A stretch of DNA of 58,150 bases. Origin: Labilithrix sp. (GTDB lineage Bacteria > Myxococcota > Polyangia > Polyangiales > Polyangiaceae). The DNA lies in assembly GCA_028287035.1 (NCBI GenBank), contig JAQBQL010000189.1:1-58150 (forward strand), written 5' to 3'. How positions within the stretch are numbered: the stretch's first letter is position 1; each line of letters opens with the position of its first letter. Positions 10,136 through 18,312 of this stretch are shown here, piece by piece. A program made the position numbers and the translations under genes. The notes beneath the pieces were generated by a model that ran no database searches, was not told where the DNA came from, and saw only the letters and a list, made by a program, of their open reading frames with translations.

Positions 10136-11173
10136 ATGCGTCCAGCTCTCCCCTTGATCCTCTACGGCCGCACCCTCGAGCAGACCATCGACCGGCACGA
10201 CCGCGCCTCCTTCATCAAGGAGCTCGTGGTCACCGGCGGCAAGGTGCCGCTCGCGATGGTCCGCAAGCGCCGCGCGCGCAACGAGGGCGGCACGCGCGCT
10301 CCCATCCTCCTCGTCCACGGGTTCGGCCAGAACCGCTACGCGTGGCACCTGCCGGCGCGCAGCCTCTCGAACCACCTCGCCAACCAAGGGTTCGACGTCT
10401 TCAACCTCGATCTGCGCGGCCACGGTCGCTCGCGGCACTTCGGCGCCCGCGCGGTCCGGCACGTCGACGACTACATCACCGAGGATCTTCCGTCGGCCGT
10501 AGAGGAGGTGCGCCTCCACTCGGGCGGTCGCCCGGTGTTCGTGGTCGGTCACTCGCTGGGCGGGCTCGTCAGCTACGGCGCGGCGCCTCTCCTCGAGGGC
10601 GCGCTCGGCGGCATCGTCTCGATCGGCAGCCCCTATCACTTCACGCGCGGGTCGCTGTCGCTCCAGGCGATCGCGCTCGCGTTCGAGGGGTTCCGTCGCG
10701 CGGGCGTCCCGCACATCGGGATGCCGGTGCCGCTCTACCCGGTGGGCGCGTTCATGCGCACGATCCGGCGCATCGCCGACTCGCCGTTCTACCCGCTGCC
10801 GATCCGCGGCTGGCACGCCGGGTCGCTCGAGCCGCACGTCCTCGAGCAGCACCTGCGGCTCGCGTTCGACCGCGCGGGCATCGCCGAGCTGCGCAACATG
10901 TTCGAGTGGGCTGCCGACCGCCGGTTCGGCGGCGAGTCACGCGACTACGTCGAGCGCTTCGAGGGCCTCAACCTCCCGCTCCTCGTGATCTCGGGCTCGA
11001 ACGACGACCTCGCCCCGCCGGCCAGCGTGCGCCCCGCCTACGAACGCAGCCGCTCGCGGGACAAGACGTACCGGACCGCGCCCCTCGGGCACATCGATCT
11101 CCTCGTGGGCCGTGACGCGCCGCTCTCGACCTGGCCCATGATCGCGGGCTGGATCGACAAGCGCGCGGCCTGA
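10136..11173 (+). CDS. Alpha/beta hydrolase
   Basis: A 345-aa alpha/beta-hydrolase. HGFGQN (residues 61-66) is the oxyanion-hole strand end, GHSLGG (nucleophile Ser140) the elbow, and the C-terminal SGSNDDLAPP and GHIDLL supply the acid and His of the triad. No signal peptide is obvious. The substrate (lipid, ester or polyketide-like) cannot be told. The ATG at 10136 is the conservative start; a GTG at 10082 is also in frame and lies 12 nt after TATGCT, preceded by TGC as in an extended -10 box. Confidence 0.88.
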   Translation: MRPALPLILYGRTLEQTIDRHDRASFIKELVVTGGKVPLAMVRKRRARNEGGTRAPILLVHGFGQNRYAWHLPARSLSNHLANQGFDVFNLDLRGHGRSRHFGARAVRHVDDYITEDLPSAVEEVRLHSGGRPVFVVGHSLGGLVSYGAAPLLEGALGGIVSIGSPYHFTRGSLSLQAIALAFEGFRRAGVPHIGMPVPLYPVGAFMRTIRRIADSPFYPLPIRGWHAGSLEPHVLEQHLRLAFDRAGIAELRNMFEWAADRRFGGESRDYVERFEGLNLPLLVISGSNDDLAPPASVRPAYERSRSRDKTYRTAPLGHIDLLVGRDAPLSTWPMIAGWIDKRAA

Positions 11174-11215
11174 GGACGCATCCCGGCGTGCCCTGCTCTG
11201 TGGTACTCCGGAGCG

Positions 11216-12703
11216 GTGAAGACCTCCTCCCGCGCCGTCGTCCTCGCCCTTCCGTTCGCGCTCGCGCCGCTCCTCTCGGCGTGTGACAAGCCTTCCGCGC
11301 CGCCGCCCGCCGCGGACGAGGCCGGTGCGTCGCCTTCGGTCACCACGACCAAGGCCTCCTCGCAGACCGTGACGGTGCTCGTCACCGCCGACGAGAACGG
11401 CTACCTCGTCGCCCAGGACAGCGCGAAGAAAGGCGGCGCCGCCCAGGTGCTCGGCATCTGGAAGACCGAGGATCACCACACGACCGGGAGCGACGCGGCG
11501 ACCCTCGCGCTCTCCACCGGCGACCACTGGGGCGGCGCCTCCATCTCCTCGTTCTTCGGCGGCGAGCCGATGGCGGATGTCCTCGCGAAGATGGGCTACG
11601 CCGGCTCCGGTCTCGGCAATCACGAGCTCGATTTCGGCCGCGAGCAGTTCACCAAGAACGCGTCGCACGGCGGCTTCCCGTACCTCGCCGCGAACGTCAC
11701 GGCGACCGACGACGCCTCCCGCGCGCTGAAGATCGAGCCCTTCCACGTCTTCGAGCGGAGCGGCTTCAAGATCGGCGTCATCGCGCTCTCCGACGTGAAC
11801 GCCCCGAAGACCGCGATGGCCGGCCGCTTCGACTTCATGACCTTCGCCCCTTACGAGGAGGCGCTCGCCGCCAACCTGCCGAAGGTCTGGGACAAGGGCG
11901 CAGACGCGGTCATCGTGCTCGCCGACGAGTGCCCGACCGCCCTCGCGCCGCTCTTCGAGAAGCACGCCGACTGGAAGGTCACGGCGGTCGTCGGCGGCCA
12001 CTGCCCGGCCACCGTCGACACGAAGGCCGGCAAGACGCCGCTGCTCTCGCCGGCCAAGCACTTCCAGGGCTTCGCCCGCATCAAGCTCACGTTCGACGGC
12101 AGCAAGCCGGCGAAGGAGAACCTCACCGGCGCCGCCGCGCAGCTGGTCGACGTGTCGACCTCCACCGTCACCCCGGACGCGGACCTCACGAAGACCGTCG
12201 AGGGCTTGAAGAAGAAGACCGACGAGGTGCTCGGCGAGGAGATCGGCACCACGAAGGCCGGCTTCAAGGCGGGCTCGCCCGAGATGGGCCGCTGGATCGG
12301 CGGCGCGCTGCGCGAGACGCTCAAGGTCGACGCGGCCATCATCAACAAGAAGGGCCTCCGTCAGGACCTTCCGCCGGGCAAGATCACGAAGGGCTCGATC
12401 TACTCGGTCATGCCGTTCGAGAACGCGGTGCTCACCCTCAAGCTGAAGGGCTCCGATCTCACGACCGTCGCGGCCAACCCGCAGGTCATCGTGGACGGAC
12501 CGAAGGGCAAGATCGATCCCGCGAAGGTCTACGACGTCGCGACCGTCGACTACCTCTACTTCGGCGGCGACAACCTGCAGCTCGAGAAGGCCGACCGCGA
12601 TCCGGGCGAGACCGGCCGCGTGTGGCAGACGCCGGTCATCGAGTGGACGAAGAAGCAGGCGACGGACGACAAGAAGCCCCTCGAGACGCTCCTGACGAAG
12701 TGA
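11216..12703 (+). CDS. 5'-nucleotidase / UshA-like metallophosphatase lipoprotein
   Basis: A 495-aa lipoprotein (lipobox LLSAC, lipidated Cys23) starting with GTG. The body resembles the two-domain 5'-nucleotidase family: a metallophosphoesterase part with GNHELDFG and a VVGGHCP segment, then the C-terminal 5'-nucleotidase domain (KAGSPEMGRWIGGALRET, DAAIINKKGLRQDLPPGKIT, YSVMPFENAVLTLKL). The usual first metal motif DxH is replaced by VTADENGYL, so metal site 1 may be altered. It would act on nucleotides or sugar phosphates at the cell envelope. Confidence 0.86.
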   Translation: MKTSSRAVVLALPFALAPLLSACDKPSAPPPAADEAGASPSVTTTKASSQTVTVLVTADENGYLVAQDSAKKGGAAQVLGIWKTEDHHTTGSDAATLALSTGDHWGGASISSFFGGEPMADVLAKMGYAGSGLGNHELDFGREQFTKNASHGGFPYLAANVTATDDASRALKIEPFHVFERSGFKIGVIALSDVNAPKTAMAGRFDFMTFAPYEEALAANLPKVWDKGADAVIVLADECPTALAPLFEKHADWKVTAVVGGHCPATVDTKAGKTPLLSPAKHFQGFARIKLTFDGSKPAKENLTGAAAQLVDVSTSTVTPDADLTKTVEGLKKKTDEVLGEEIGTTKAGFKAGSPEMGRWIGGALRETLKVDAAIINKKGLRQDLPPGKITKGSIYSVMPFENAVLTLKLKGSDLTTVAANPQVIVDGPKGKIDPAKVYDVATVDYLYFGGDNLQLEKADRDPGETGRVWQTPVIEWTKKQATDDKKPLETLLTK

Positions 12704-12718
12704 GCGCGCGCGGGGGGG

Positions 12719-13000
12719 TCAGCCCTTGCGCTCTTCGGCGGCGGCCTGGAGGCGGGTGACCTCCTCCTCCAGGCGGCGGATCTGACGCTTCAGATCCTTC
12801 ACCTCGTCCTCGGTGGCGAGGCTCATCGCCTTGGCGAGCTTCTCGACCTGCTCGTTCGTGAAGGTCGAGACCTTCCCGGGCACCTCCACCATCTGCATGA
12901 CGGCCTTCATCACGCGCTCGTCCTGCATCAGCTTCTGGACGCGGGGGTCGGAAATCAACTTCATGCCCTGCTCCAGCAGGGTCTTCTTGATCGAGCTCAT
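12719..13000 (-). CDS. Small coiled-coil protein
   Basis: A 93-aa helical protein starting MSSIKKTLLEQGMKLI. The C-terminal half (EDEVKDLKRQIRRLEEEV) is a leucine-heptad coiled coil. It has no signal or membrane segment. The length and sequence style recall phasin-like or other conserved small helical proteins, but I cannot assign a family. It is divergent from the P450 gene, sharing a 145-bp control region with two palindromes. The open frame extends 21 codons upstream without a better start. Confidence 0.7.
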   Translation of the reverse strand: MSSIKKTLLEQGMKLISDPRVQKLMQDERVMKAVMQMVEVPGKVSTFTNEQVEKLAKAMSLATEDEVKDLKRQIRRLEEEVTRLQAAAEERKG

Positions 13001-13077
13001 GGCCCGGCAGCATAGCCGGCGGCGGACGCCGGCGCAGCACCGCCTCGCAGGTCGCGCCGCCACTCTCCCCGGTGGCG

Positions 13078-13116
13078 TCGCAATCGATTGCGAGTAGCGA
13101 ACGCGAGCGATCGCTC
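13078..13116. promoter_or_regulatory. Two perfect palindromes between a small gene and the P450 gene
   Basis: TCGCAATCGATTGCGA (13078-13093) is a perfect 16-bp palindrome and GAGCGATCGCTC (13105-13116) a perfect 12-bp palindrome; their centres are 25 bp apart. Both contain a central CGAT/GATC-type core (ATCGAT, CGATCG). They lie 30-68 bp before the P450 start. This layout is typical of operators for dimeric repressors (TetR, MarR or GntR type), although no such regulator gene is in the window. Confidence 0.5.
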
Positions 13117-13145
13117 ACATGATAGCTGCCGAGAGGGAGGTGGCC

Positions 13146-14531
13146 ATGGCTACTCCGATTGCGAGCCCGCGGAACGGCGACGATCACAAGAGCGCGAGGC
13201 CGGTGCCGCGGCTCGCGCCGAAGCATCTGCTGCTGGGGCACCTGCTCGCCTTCCGCGACGACCGGATCGGGCTCCAGCTCGAGGTCGGCAAGAACGAGGG
13301 CGACATCGTCCAGGCCCGTTTCGGGTTCGTGCCCGTGGTCCTCGTCACCTCGCCGGCGCTCGCGCACGAGGTCCTGATGACCAAGAACGCCTCGTTCGTG
13401 AAGTCGCCGGGCCTCGCGATCTTCCTCCGCCCGGTGCTCGGCAACGGGCTCCTCACGAGCGAGCACGGCACGCACGCGCAGCACCGCAAGATGATCGCGC
13501 CCGCCTTCGCGCACAAGCGCGTGGCTTCGTACGCGACGACCATGGCCGAGCGTTCGGCGCGCGTCGCCGCCGCGGTTCCCGACGGGACGGTCCTCGACGC
13601 CTCCGAGCTGCTCATGCAGCTCACCCTCGAGATCGTCGGCAAGACGCTCTTCGACGCCGAGGTCCGTGACACCGCGAAGGAGGTCGGCGACGCCGTCACG
13701 ACCGCGATGGAGTGCACGTTCGCGCAGCTCGGCTCGGTGCTGCCGATCCCGCCGTTCGTCCCCACGCCCACCAACCTGCGCAGCCGGCGCGCGGTCGCGA
13801 CGCTCGACTCCATCGTGTACGGCATCATCCGGAAGCGACGCGAGAGCACCGAGGACCGCGGAGACCTCCTCAGCATCCTCCTCGAGACGAAGTACGAGGA
13901 CGGCAGCACGATGACGGACAAGCAGGTCCGTGACGAGGCCATGACCCTCTTCCTGGCCGGCCACGAGACCACCGCCAACGCGCTCGCGTGGACGCTCTAC
14001 CTGCTCGCGAAGCATCCCGAGGCACGCGCCCGGCTCGAGGCGGAGGTCGACGCGCTCGGGCACGTCCCTTCGTACGAGGACCTCGAGCAGCTCCCGTGGA
14101 CCCTCGCGGTGCTGAAGGAGACGATGCGGCTCTACCCGCCCGCGTACACCATCGCGCGCCGCGTGAGCGAGGACGTGGTCCTCGGCGGCTTCACGGTGAA
14201 GAAGAACGTCCTCGTCGTCATCAACGTGCTCGGTCTGCACCGGCGGCCCGACATCTTCCCGGATCCGGAGCGCTTCGACCCCGAGCGCTTCCTCGGCGAT
14301 GCCGAGAAGAAGCTTCCGCGCGGCGCCTACATCCCGTTCGGCAGCGGTCCGCGCGTGTGCATCGGCAACCACTTCGCGCTCATGGAAGGGCACGTCGTGC
14401 TCGCGTCTCTGCTGAAGCGTCTCCGCTTCGACCTCGCCAGCGACAAGCCGGTCGAGCTGGAGCCGCTCGTCACGCTGCGCCCCAAGGGCGGGATGCCGAT
14501 GCGCGTGACGGTCCGCGAGCCGAGCGCCTGA
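13146..14531 (+). CDS. Cytochrome P450
   Basis: A 461-aa heme monooxygenase. Visible signatures: I-helix LFLAGHETTAN (about 269-279), K-helix ExxR in LKETMRLYP (about 326-334), the PERFDPERFL segment, and the heme-binding loop FGSGPRVCIGN with Cys405 as the iron ligand. It is soluble; there is no N-terminal anchor. A GGAGG at 6 nt before the ATG at 13146 decides the start (a 13119 ATG lacks one). The sequence style resembles CYP102/CYP110-like fatty-acid or terpenoid hydroxylases. No redox partner gene lies beside it. Confidence 0.97.
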   Translation: MATPIASPRNGDDHKSARPVPRLAPKHLLLGHLLAFRDDRIGLQLEVGKNEGDIVQARFGFVPVVLVTSPALAHEVLMTKNASFVKSPGLAIFLRPVLGNGLLTSEHGTHAQHRKMIAPAFAHKRVASYATTMAERSARVAAAVPDGTVLDASELLMQLTLEIVGKTLFDAEVRDTAKEVGDAVTTAMECTFAQLGSVLPIPPFVPTPTNLRSRRAVATLDSIVYGIIRKRRESTEDRGDLLSILLETKYEDGSTMTDKQVRDEAMTLFLAGHETTANALAWTLYLLAKHPEARARLEAEVDALGHVPSYEDLEQLPWTLAVLKETMRLYPPAYTIARRVSEDVVLGGFTVKKNVLVVINVLGLHRRPDIFPDPERFDPERFLGDAEKKLPRGAYIPFGSGPRVCIGNHFALMEGHVVLASLLKRLRFDLASDKPVELEPLVTLRPKGGMPMRVTVREPSA

Positions 14532-14532
14532 T

Positions 14533-15117
14533 TCAGTCGCCGGCGTCCACCTCGCCGCACGCGGCGGCGGCGCCCGACGCGCACGCCCGCTCCCAGAGGG
14601 CGGTCGCGCGGGCCGGGTCGCGGGCGACGCCGGTACCATTGGCATAGGCCCTCGCCGGCACGGTGCAGGCGAGGGCGTCGCCGAGGCGGCATGCCTTCTC
14701 GAGGAGCTCCACCTGCCGGCGACGGCTCGGCGGAGCGCCTGCGCCCGCGGCGACCATGCGCGCCGCGTTGCTGCACGAGGCGACGTCGAGCAGCTCGCAG
14801 GCGCGCTCGTGGAGGAGGAGCGCCCGCGGGAGGTCTCGCTCGACGCCGCCGTCGGTCGTCTCGATGCCGCGCTCGATGCGCGCAGCGAGGAGCGCACACG
14901 AAAAGGCGAGGCGCCGGTCGCAATCCTCCTCGCACGGCCGCAGATCGGATGCGCCGTACACGCATGCGCGCTGGGCGCCGTCGACCGGAGCGGCGGGCGG
15001 CGCGCCTCCCGCGCCCGTCACGGGAGGCTCCGCCGCGGGCGTCGACGCGCTGCCCGGCGAGCACGCGGCGAGAAGGGCACCCCCGACGAGCCATGGCGTT
15101 GCCGCGCGCGCTCGCAC
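14533..15117 (-). CDS. Sel1-type repeat lipoprotein
   Basis: A 194-aa lipoprotein (GTG start after GGGG; lipobox GGALLAAC). After an Ala/Pro linker come repeats with the Sel1 pattern of paired Cys-containing helices: ALLLHERACELLDVASCSNA, ELLEKACRLGDALACTVPAR and ATALWERACASGAAAACGEV. Cysteines at repeat ends suggest disulfide-stabilised solenoid units, as in periplasmic Sel1-like proteins. The role is presumably protein-protein interaction. Convergent with the P450 gene, ends 2 bp apart. Confidence 0.82.
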   Translation of the reverse strand: MRARAATPWLVGGALLAACSPGSASTPAAEPPVTGAGGAPPAAPVDGAQRACVYGASDLRPCEEDCDRRLAFSCALLAARIERGIETTDGGVERDLPRALLLHERACELLDVASCSNAARMVAAGAGAPPSRRRQVELLEKACRLGDALACTVPARAYANGTGVARDPARATALWERACASGAAAACGEVDAGD

Positions 15118-15151
15118 CCCCCGGTGCTACGTCATCCGCTCGGCGCCGTCA

Positions 15152-16207
15152 TCACTCCTTCGCGGGCGTCACGAGCTCGAAGCTCGCCTTCGCGCCGTTG
15201 TCGCCGACCGTGACCTCACCCGTGATCTTCGTCCCCGGGGTGAGCCCCGCCGCGCCCGCGATCTTCACGGTGGTGCGGCAGCTACCCTTGGCGAGCGCCG
15301 CGCCCATGTTGCGGAAGAGCGCGTCGAGGTCGGCGGGGTTGTTCGCCGACGCGTAGCTGCCGCCGGTCGCCGTCGAGAGCTCGCGCAGCACCTTCACGGC
15401 GGACGCGTCGACCTGCTCGCTGCCCTCGGCCGCCGGTCCGAGGCCCACCGTGAAGACCGGGATCTGCGCAGCCTTCGCCGCCGCATGGCACGCGTCGCGC
15501 TTGTCTTCGCTGTTCGGGCTTCCGTCGGAGAGGAGGAGCATGCCGCGCCGGCCGTCCTTCATCGAGTCGACGAGCGGCACCATCGCCGCGCAGCTCTCGA
15601 AGAGCGGGGTGCTCCCGCCGTCCTCGATCATCTCGGTGGCCTTGATGAGCGCCGCCTTGTCCGAGGAGAACGCGGCCGTCGCCGGCGAGCAGCTCGCCCC
15701 GTTCTGCGAGACGCAGAGGAGGTCGCGGAGGTCGTCGCCGCTGTTGCCGTAGTCGGTGAGGAGCACCTTGTCGCGCGCGCCGAGCGCGTTCAGGAAGCTG
15801 ACCGTCGCGCTCTTCCGGAGCTTGTCCGGGTCGCTCGAGTACATCGAGCCGGAGTCGTCGAGGATGACGCCGACGTTCAGGGCCTCGTCACCGGTCGCCG
15901 GCAGCGTGCACTCCGTGTCACCCGTCGTGGTGACGAGGGAGCCCGCGGAGGTGAGGGTCACCGCCACCTTCAGGCCCGCGCCCAGCACGGCCTCGCCCTT
16001 GGCGTCCTTCGGGATGGTGGTCAGTCCAAGCTCGCCGCTCGCGTAGAGCGCGCTCGTGACGCTCGTTCCGACGACCGTGACCTCGGTGACGCGGGCGTTC
16101 AGGTCCGCGGCGTCATCCGTTCGGATCTCGCAGGCCGTGACGAGCGACGCGGCGACGAGAGACAAGGTGAAGGCAGTGGAGTGGAGTGCTTTGGAAGCGT
16201 TCATCAT
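15152..16207 (-). CDS. VWA-domain lipoprotein
   Basis: A 351-aa lipoprotein (ASLVTAC lipobox). A beta-rich N-terminal part precedes a von Willebrand factor A domain with a complete metal-ion-dependent adhesion site: DDSGSM (DxSxS) at the first strand, GGSTPLFES for the Thr position and LLLSDGSPN for the second Asp. The C terminus (CRTTVKIAGAAGLTPGTKIT) is another beta segment. Likely an extracytoplasmic adhesion or scaffolding protein. It is divergent from the JmjC gene. Confidence 0.88.
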   Translation of the reverse strand: MMNASKALHSTAFTLSLVAASLVTACEIRTDDAADLNARVTEVTVVGTSVTSALYASGELGLTTIPKDAKGEAVLGAGLKVAVTLTSAGSLVTTTGDTECTLPATGDEALNVGVILDDSGSMYSSDPDKLRKSATVSFLNALGARDKVLLTDYGNSGDDLRDLLCVSQNGASCSPATAAFSSDKAALIKATEMIEDGGSTPLFESCAAMVPLVDSMKDGRRGMLLLSDGSPNSEDKRDACHAAAKAAQIPVFTVGLGPAAEGSEQVDASAVKVLRELSTATGGSYASANNPADLDALFRNMGAALAKGSCRTTVKIAGAAGLTPGTKITGEVTVGDNGAKASFELVTPAKE

Positions 16208-16270
16208 CGTGGAGGTCAGACGCCGTGATCCGGCCCCGATTCAGGGGCGGGGGACGCACGAACGGACGAC

Positions 16271-17491
16271 ATGGTAGGGATGATCGCCGTGGCAACGCGC
16301 AGCCGGTCCGCGGCCTCTCTCCTCGGCATGCCTCTGGCGCGCTTCATGCGCGAGCACTGGCAGAAGAAGCCGCTCCTCGTCCGCGGCGCGATCCCTGGGC
16401 TACGCGATCCCCTCACGCCCGACGAGCTCGGCGGGCTCGCGTGCGAGGACGGGGTCGAGTCGCGTATCGTCCGCGAGCGCGGCGGCGCGCGTCCATGGGA
16501 GGTCACGTACGGCCCCCAGGCCGAGGAGATCTTCGCGACGCTCCCCGAGCGCGGATGGACCATCCTCGTCCAGGAGCTCAATCGGTGGGTGCCCGACGCG
16601 GCGCTGCTCCTCGAGCAGTTCTCGTTCGTCCCGAACGTGCGCGTCGACGACGTGATGGTGAGCTACGCGGCGCCCGGCGGCAGCGTGGGACCACACCTCG
16701 ACAGCTACGACGTGTTCCTCGTGCAGGGCATGGGCAAGCGCCGGTGGCAGTACGGAACGAAGCCCGCGAAGGACCGCGCCTTCCGCGAGGGTCTCGAGCT
16801 CCGCATCCTCGAGCGCTTCGTGCCCGACGTCGACGAGGTGCTCGGGCCCGGCGATCTCCTCTACCTGCCGCCCGGCTTCGCGCACCATGGCACGGCGGTG
16901 ACGCCGTGCTTCACGTACTCGGTGGGCTTCCGTTCACCGGGGCTCGGCGAGATGTGGCGCTCCTTCGGCGCACACCGCGCCCGCCACTTCGCGGGTGCCG
17001 ACGCGCTCCTCGTCGACCCGCCGCTCGCGCCCGCCGAGAACCCTGGCGCGATCCCCGAGGCGCTGCTGGCGCGCGTCCGCGAGGCGATCCGTGCGCTCGA
17101 CACGAGCGACGACAGCATCGACCGCTGGTTCGCCTCGTTCGCCACCGAGCTTTCGCCCGGGCACGAGCTCGACGCGCCCGCCCGCGCGCCAGGCGAGGCG
17201 AAGATCCTCGAGCGCCTCGCGCGGAACGCCGTCGTGGAGCGCAGCGAGGAGGGACGCTGGGCCTACCTTCCGCGCAGGGGCGGTCTGTACCTGTACGTGG
17301 CGGGCCAGGAGCGGGCCGTCGGGCGAGGGGAGGCGGCGCTCGCCCGTCACCTCGCGAGCGCGCGACGCTTCCCGGGCCAGGAGCTCCTGGCGCTCGCAGA
17401 GAGCGGCGCCGCGCGCGCCCTCATCGTGGAGCTCTTCGCGGCCGGCGCTCTTCGGTTCGCGCCTCGGAGCGCACGGGCTTCTGCGCGATGA
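16271..17491 (+). CDS. JmjC-domain ribosomal oxygenase (RoxA-like)
   Basis: A 406-aa 2-oxoglutarate/Fe(II) oxygenase like E. coli YcfD/RoxA, which hydroxylates an Arg of ribosomal protein L16. It begins with the family block around ARFMREHWQKKPLLVRGAIP. The iron ligands are visible in GPHLDSYDVF (HxD, about residues 141-143) and GFAHHGTA (about 204); GMGKRRWQYG and PGDLLYLPPGFAHHG are family motifs. A helical dimerisation part and a winged-helix-like C terminus follow. Its last 71 bp overlap the convergent methyltransferase gene. Confidence 0.9.
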   Translation: MVGMIAVATRSRSAASLLGMPLARFMREHWQKKPLLVRGAIPGLRDPLTPDELGGLACEDGVESRIVRERGGARPWEVTYGPQAEEIFATLPERGWTILVQELNRWVPDAALLLEQFSFVPNVRVDDVMVSYAAPGGSVGPHLDSYDVFLVQGMGKRRWQYGTKPAKDRAFREGLELRILERFVPDVDEVLGPGDLLYLPPGFAHHGTAVTPCFTYSVGFRSPGLGEMWRSFGAHRARHFAGADALLVDPPLAPAENPGAIPEALLARVREAIRALDTSDDSIDRWFASFATELSPGHELDAPARAPGEAKILERLARNAVVERSEEGRWAYLPRRGGLYLYVAGQERAVGRGEAALARHLASARRFPGQELLALAESGAARALIVELFAAGALRFAPRSARASAR

Positions 17492-18179
17492 AGAGGTAGT
17501 TGAAGCCGCGGAGGAAGAAGTTCCCCTCCTCGGCGGCCTTCCGGTAGTTGCCCATCTCGAGCGACTTGTTGTGCCGGACCACCGACACGATGTCGACGAT
17601 CGCGAGCGACTCGGCGATGCTCACGAAGAGCTGGAAGCCGACCGGCGCGAAGCCCTTCTTCTTCTCGAAGTAGTCGCACACGTAGAGCCCGAGGATGCCG
17701 CCCGGCACGAGCACGCGCGCCGCCTCGCGGATGGCCTTGTGCATCGCCTGGTAGTACTTCGGGTCGTACGCGGAGAGCTTGCCGATGCAGGTCGGGTCGT
17801 CCGAGTAGTCGATGTGATCGCCGTACGGCGGATCCATGAACACGAGGTTCACCGAGTTGTGCTCGAGCGGAAGCTTGCGCGCGTCGGCCTTCTCGATGTC
17901 GGGCCGGTGGGGCGACAGGTCGAAGCCGCGCGCCGCACGGCCGGTGTCCTTCGCGACGTCGAGCGTCGTGCCCGATCCGCAGAAGGGATCGACCACGAGG
18001 TCGCCCGGCTTGGTGTAGCGCTCGATCATGTTCCAGATGATGTACGAGGGCGTCGCCCCGACGTACTTCTGGTCCCCCTGCATCCCCTCGCCGTAGTGCT
18101 GGGACGGGTACTCCCAGAGCGTGGTGGGCTGGACGCGAAGCTGGGGCTTCCTGGGACGCTGGTGCTGCACGGCGCGCAC
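17421..18179 (-). CDS. DNA methyltransferase (N6-adenine / N4-cytosine type)
   Basis: A 252-aa SAM-dependent methyltransferase of the N6/N4 DNA methylase family. Motif order is X-like KPGDLVVDPFCGSGTT (SAM binding) and then MDPPYGDHIDYSDD (catalytic DPPY), with a C-terminal target part (HNKSLEMGNYRKAAEEGNFF). No restriction enzyme or specificity subunit is adjacent, so it is an orphan; an RNA or regulatory DNA target is possible. GTG start at 18179, with AAG just upstream. Its 3' end lies inside the RoxA-like gene. Confidence 0.88.
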   Translation of the reverse strand: MRAVQHQRPRKPQLRVQPTTLWEYPSQHYGEGMQGDQKYVGATPSYIIWNMIERYTKPGDLVVDPFCGSGTTLDVAKDTGRAARGFDLSPHRPDIEKADARKLPLEHNSVNLVFMDPPYGDHIDYSDDPTCIGKLSAYDPKYYQAMHKAIREAARVLVPGGILGLYVCDYFEKKKGFAPVGFQLFVSIAESLAIVDIVSVVRHNKSLEMGNYRKAAEEGNFFLRGFNYLFIAQKPVRSEARTEERRPRRAPR

Positions 18180-18312
18180 CTTAGCTCACGGGGCGTGTCG
18201 CGGCAGCCTCGACGTCCGGCGGCGCCGGCCCGCCGCCGACCTGACGTAGACTCGCCCTCATGTCGCGGCCACCCCACGCAGGCACCGCAATTCGCCGAGC
18301 CTCGCTCCAGCC

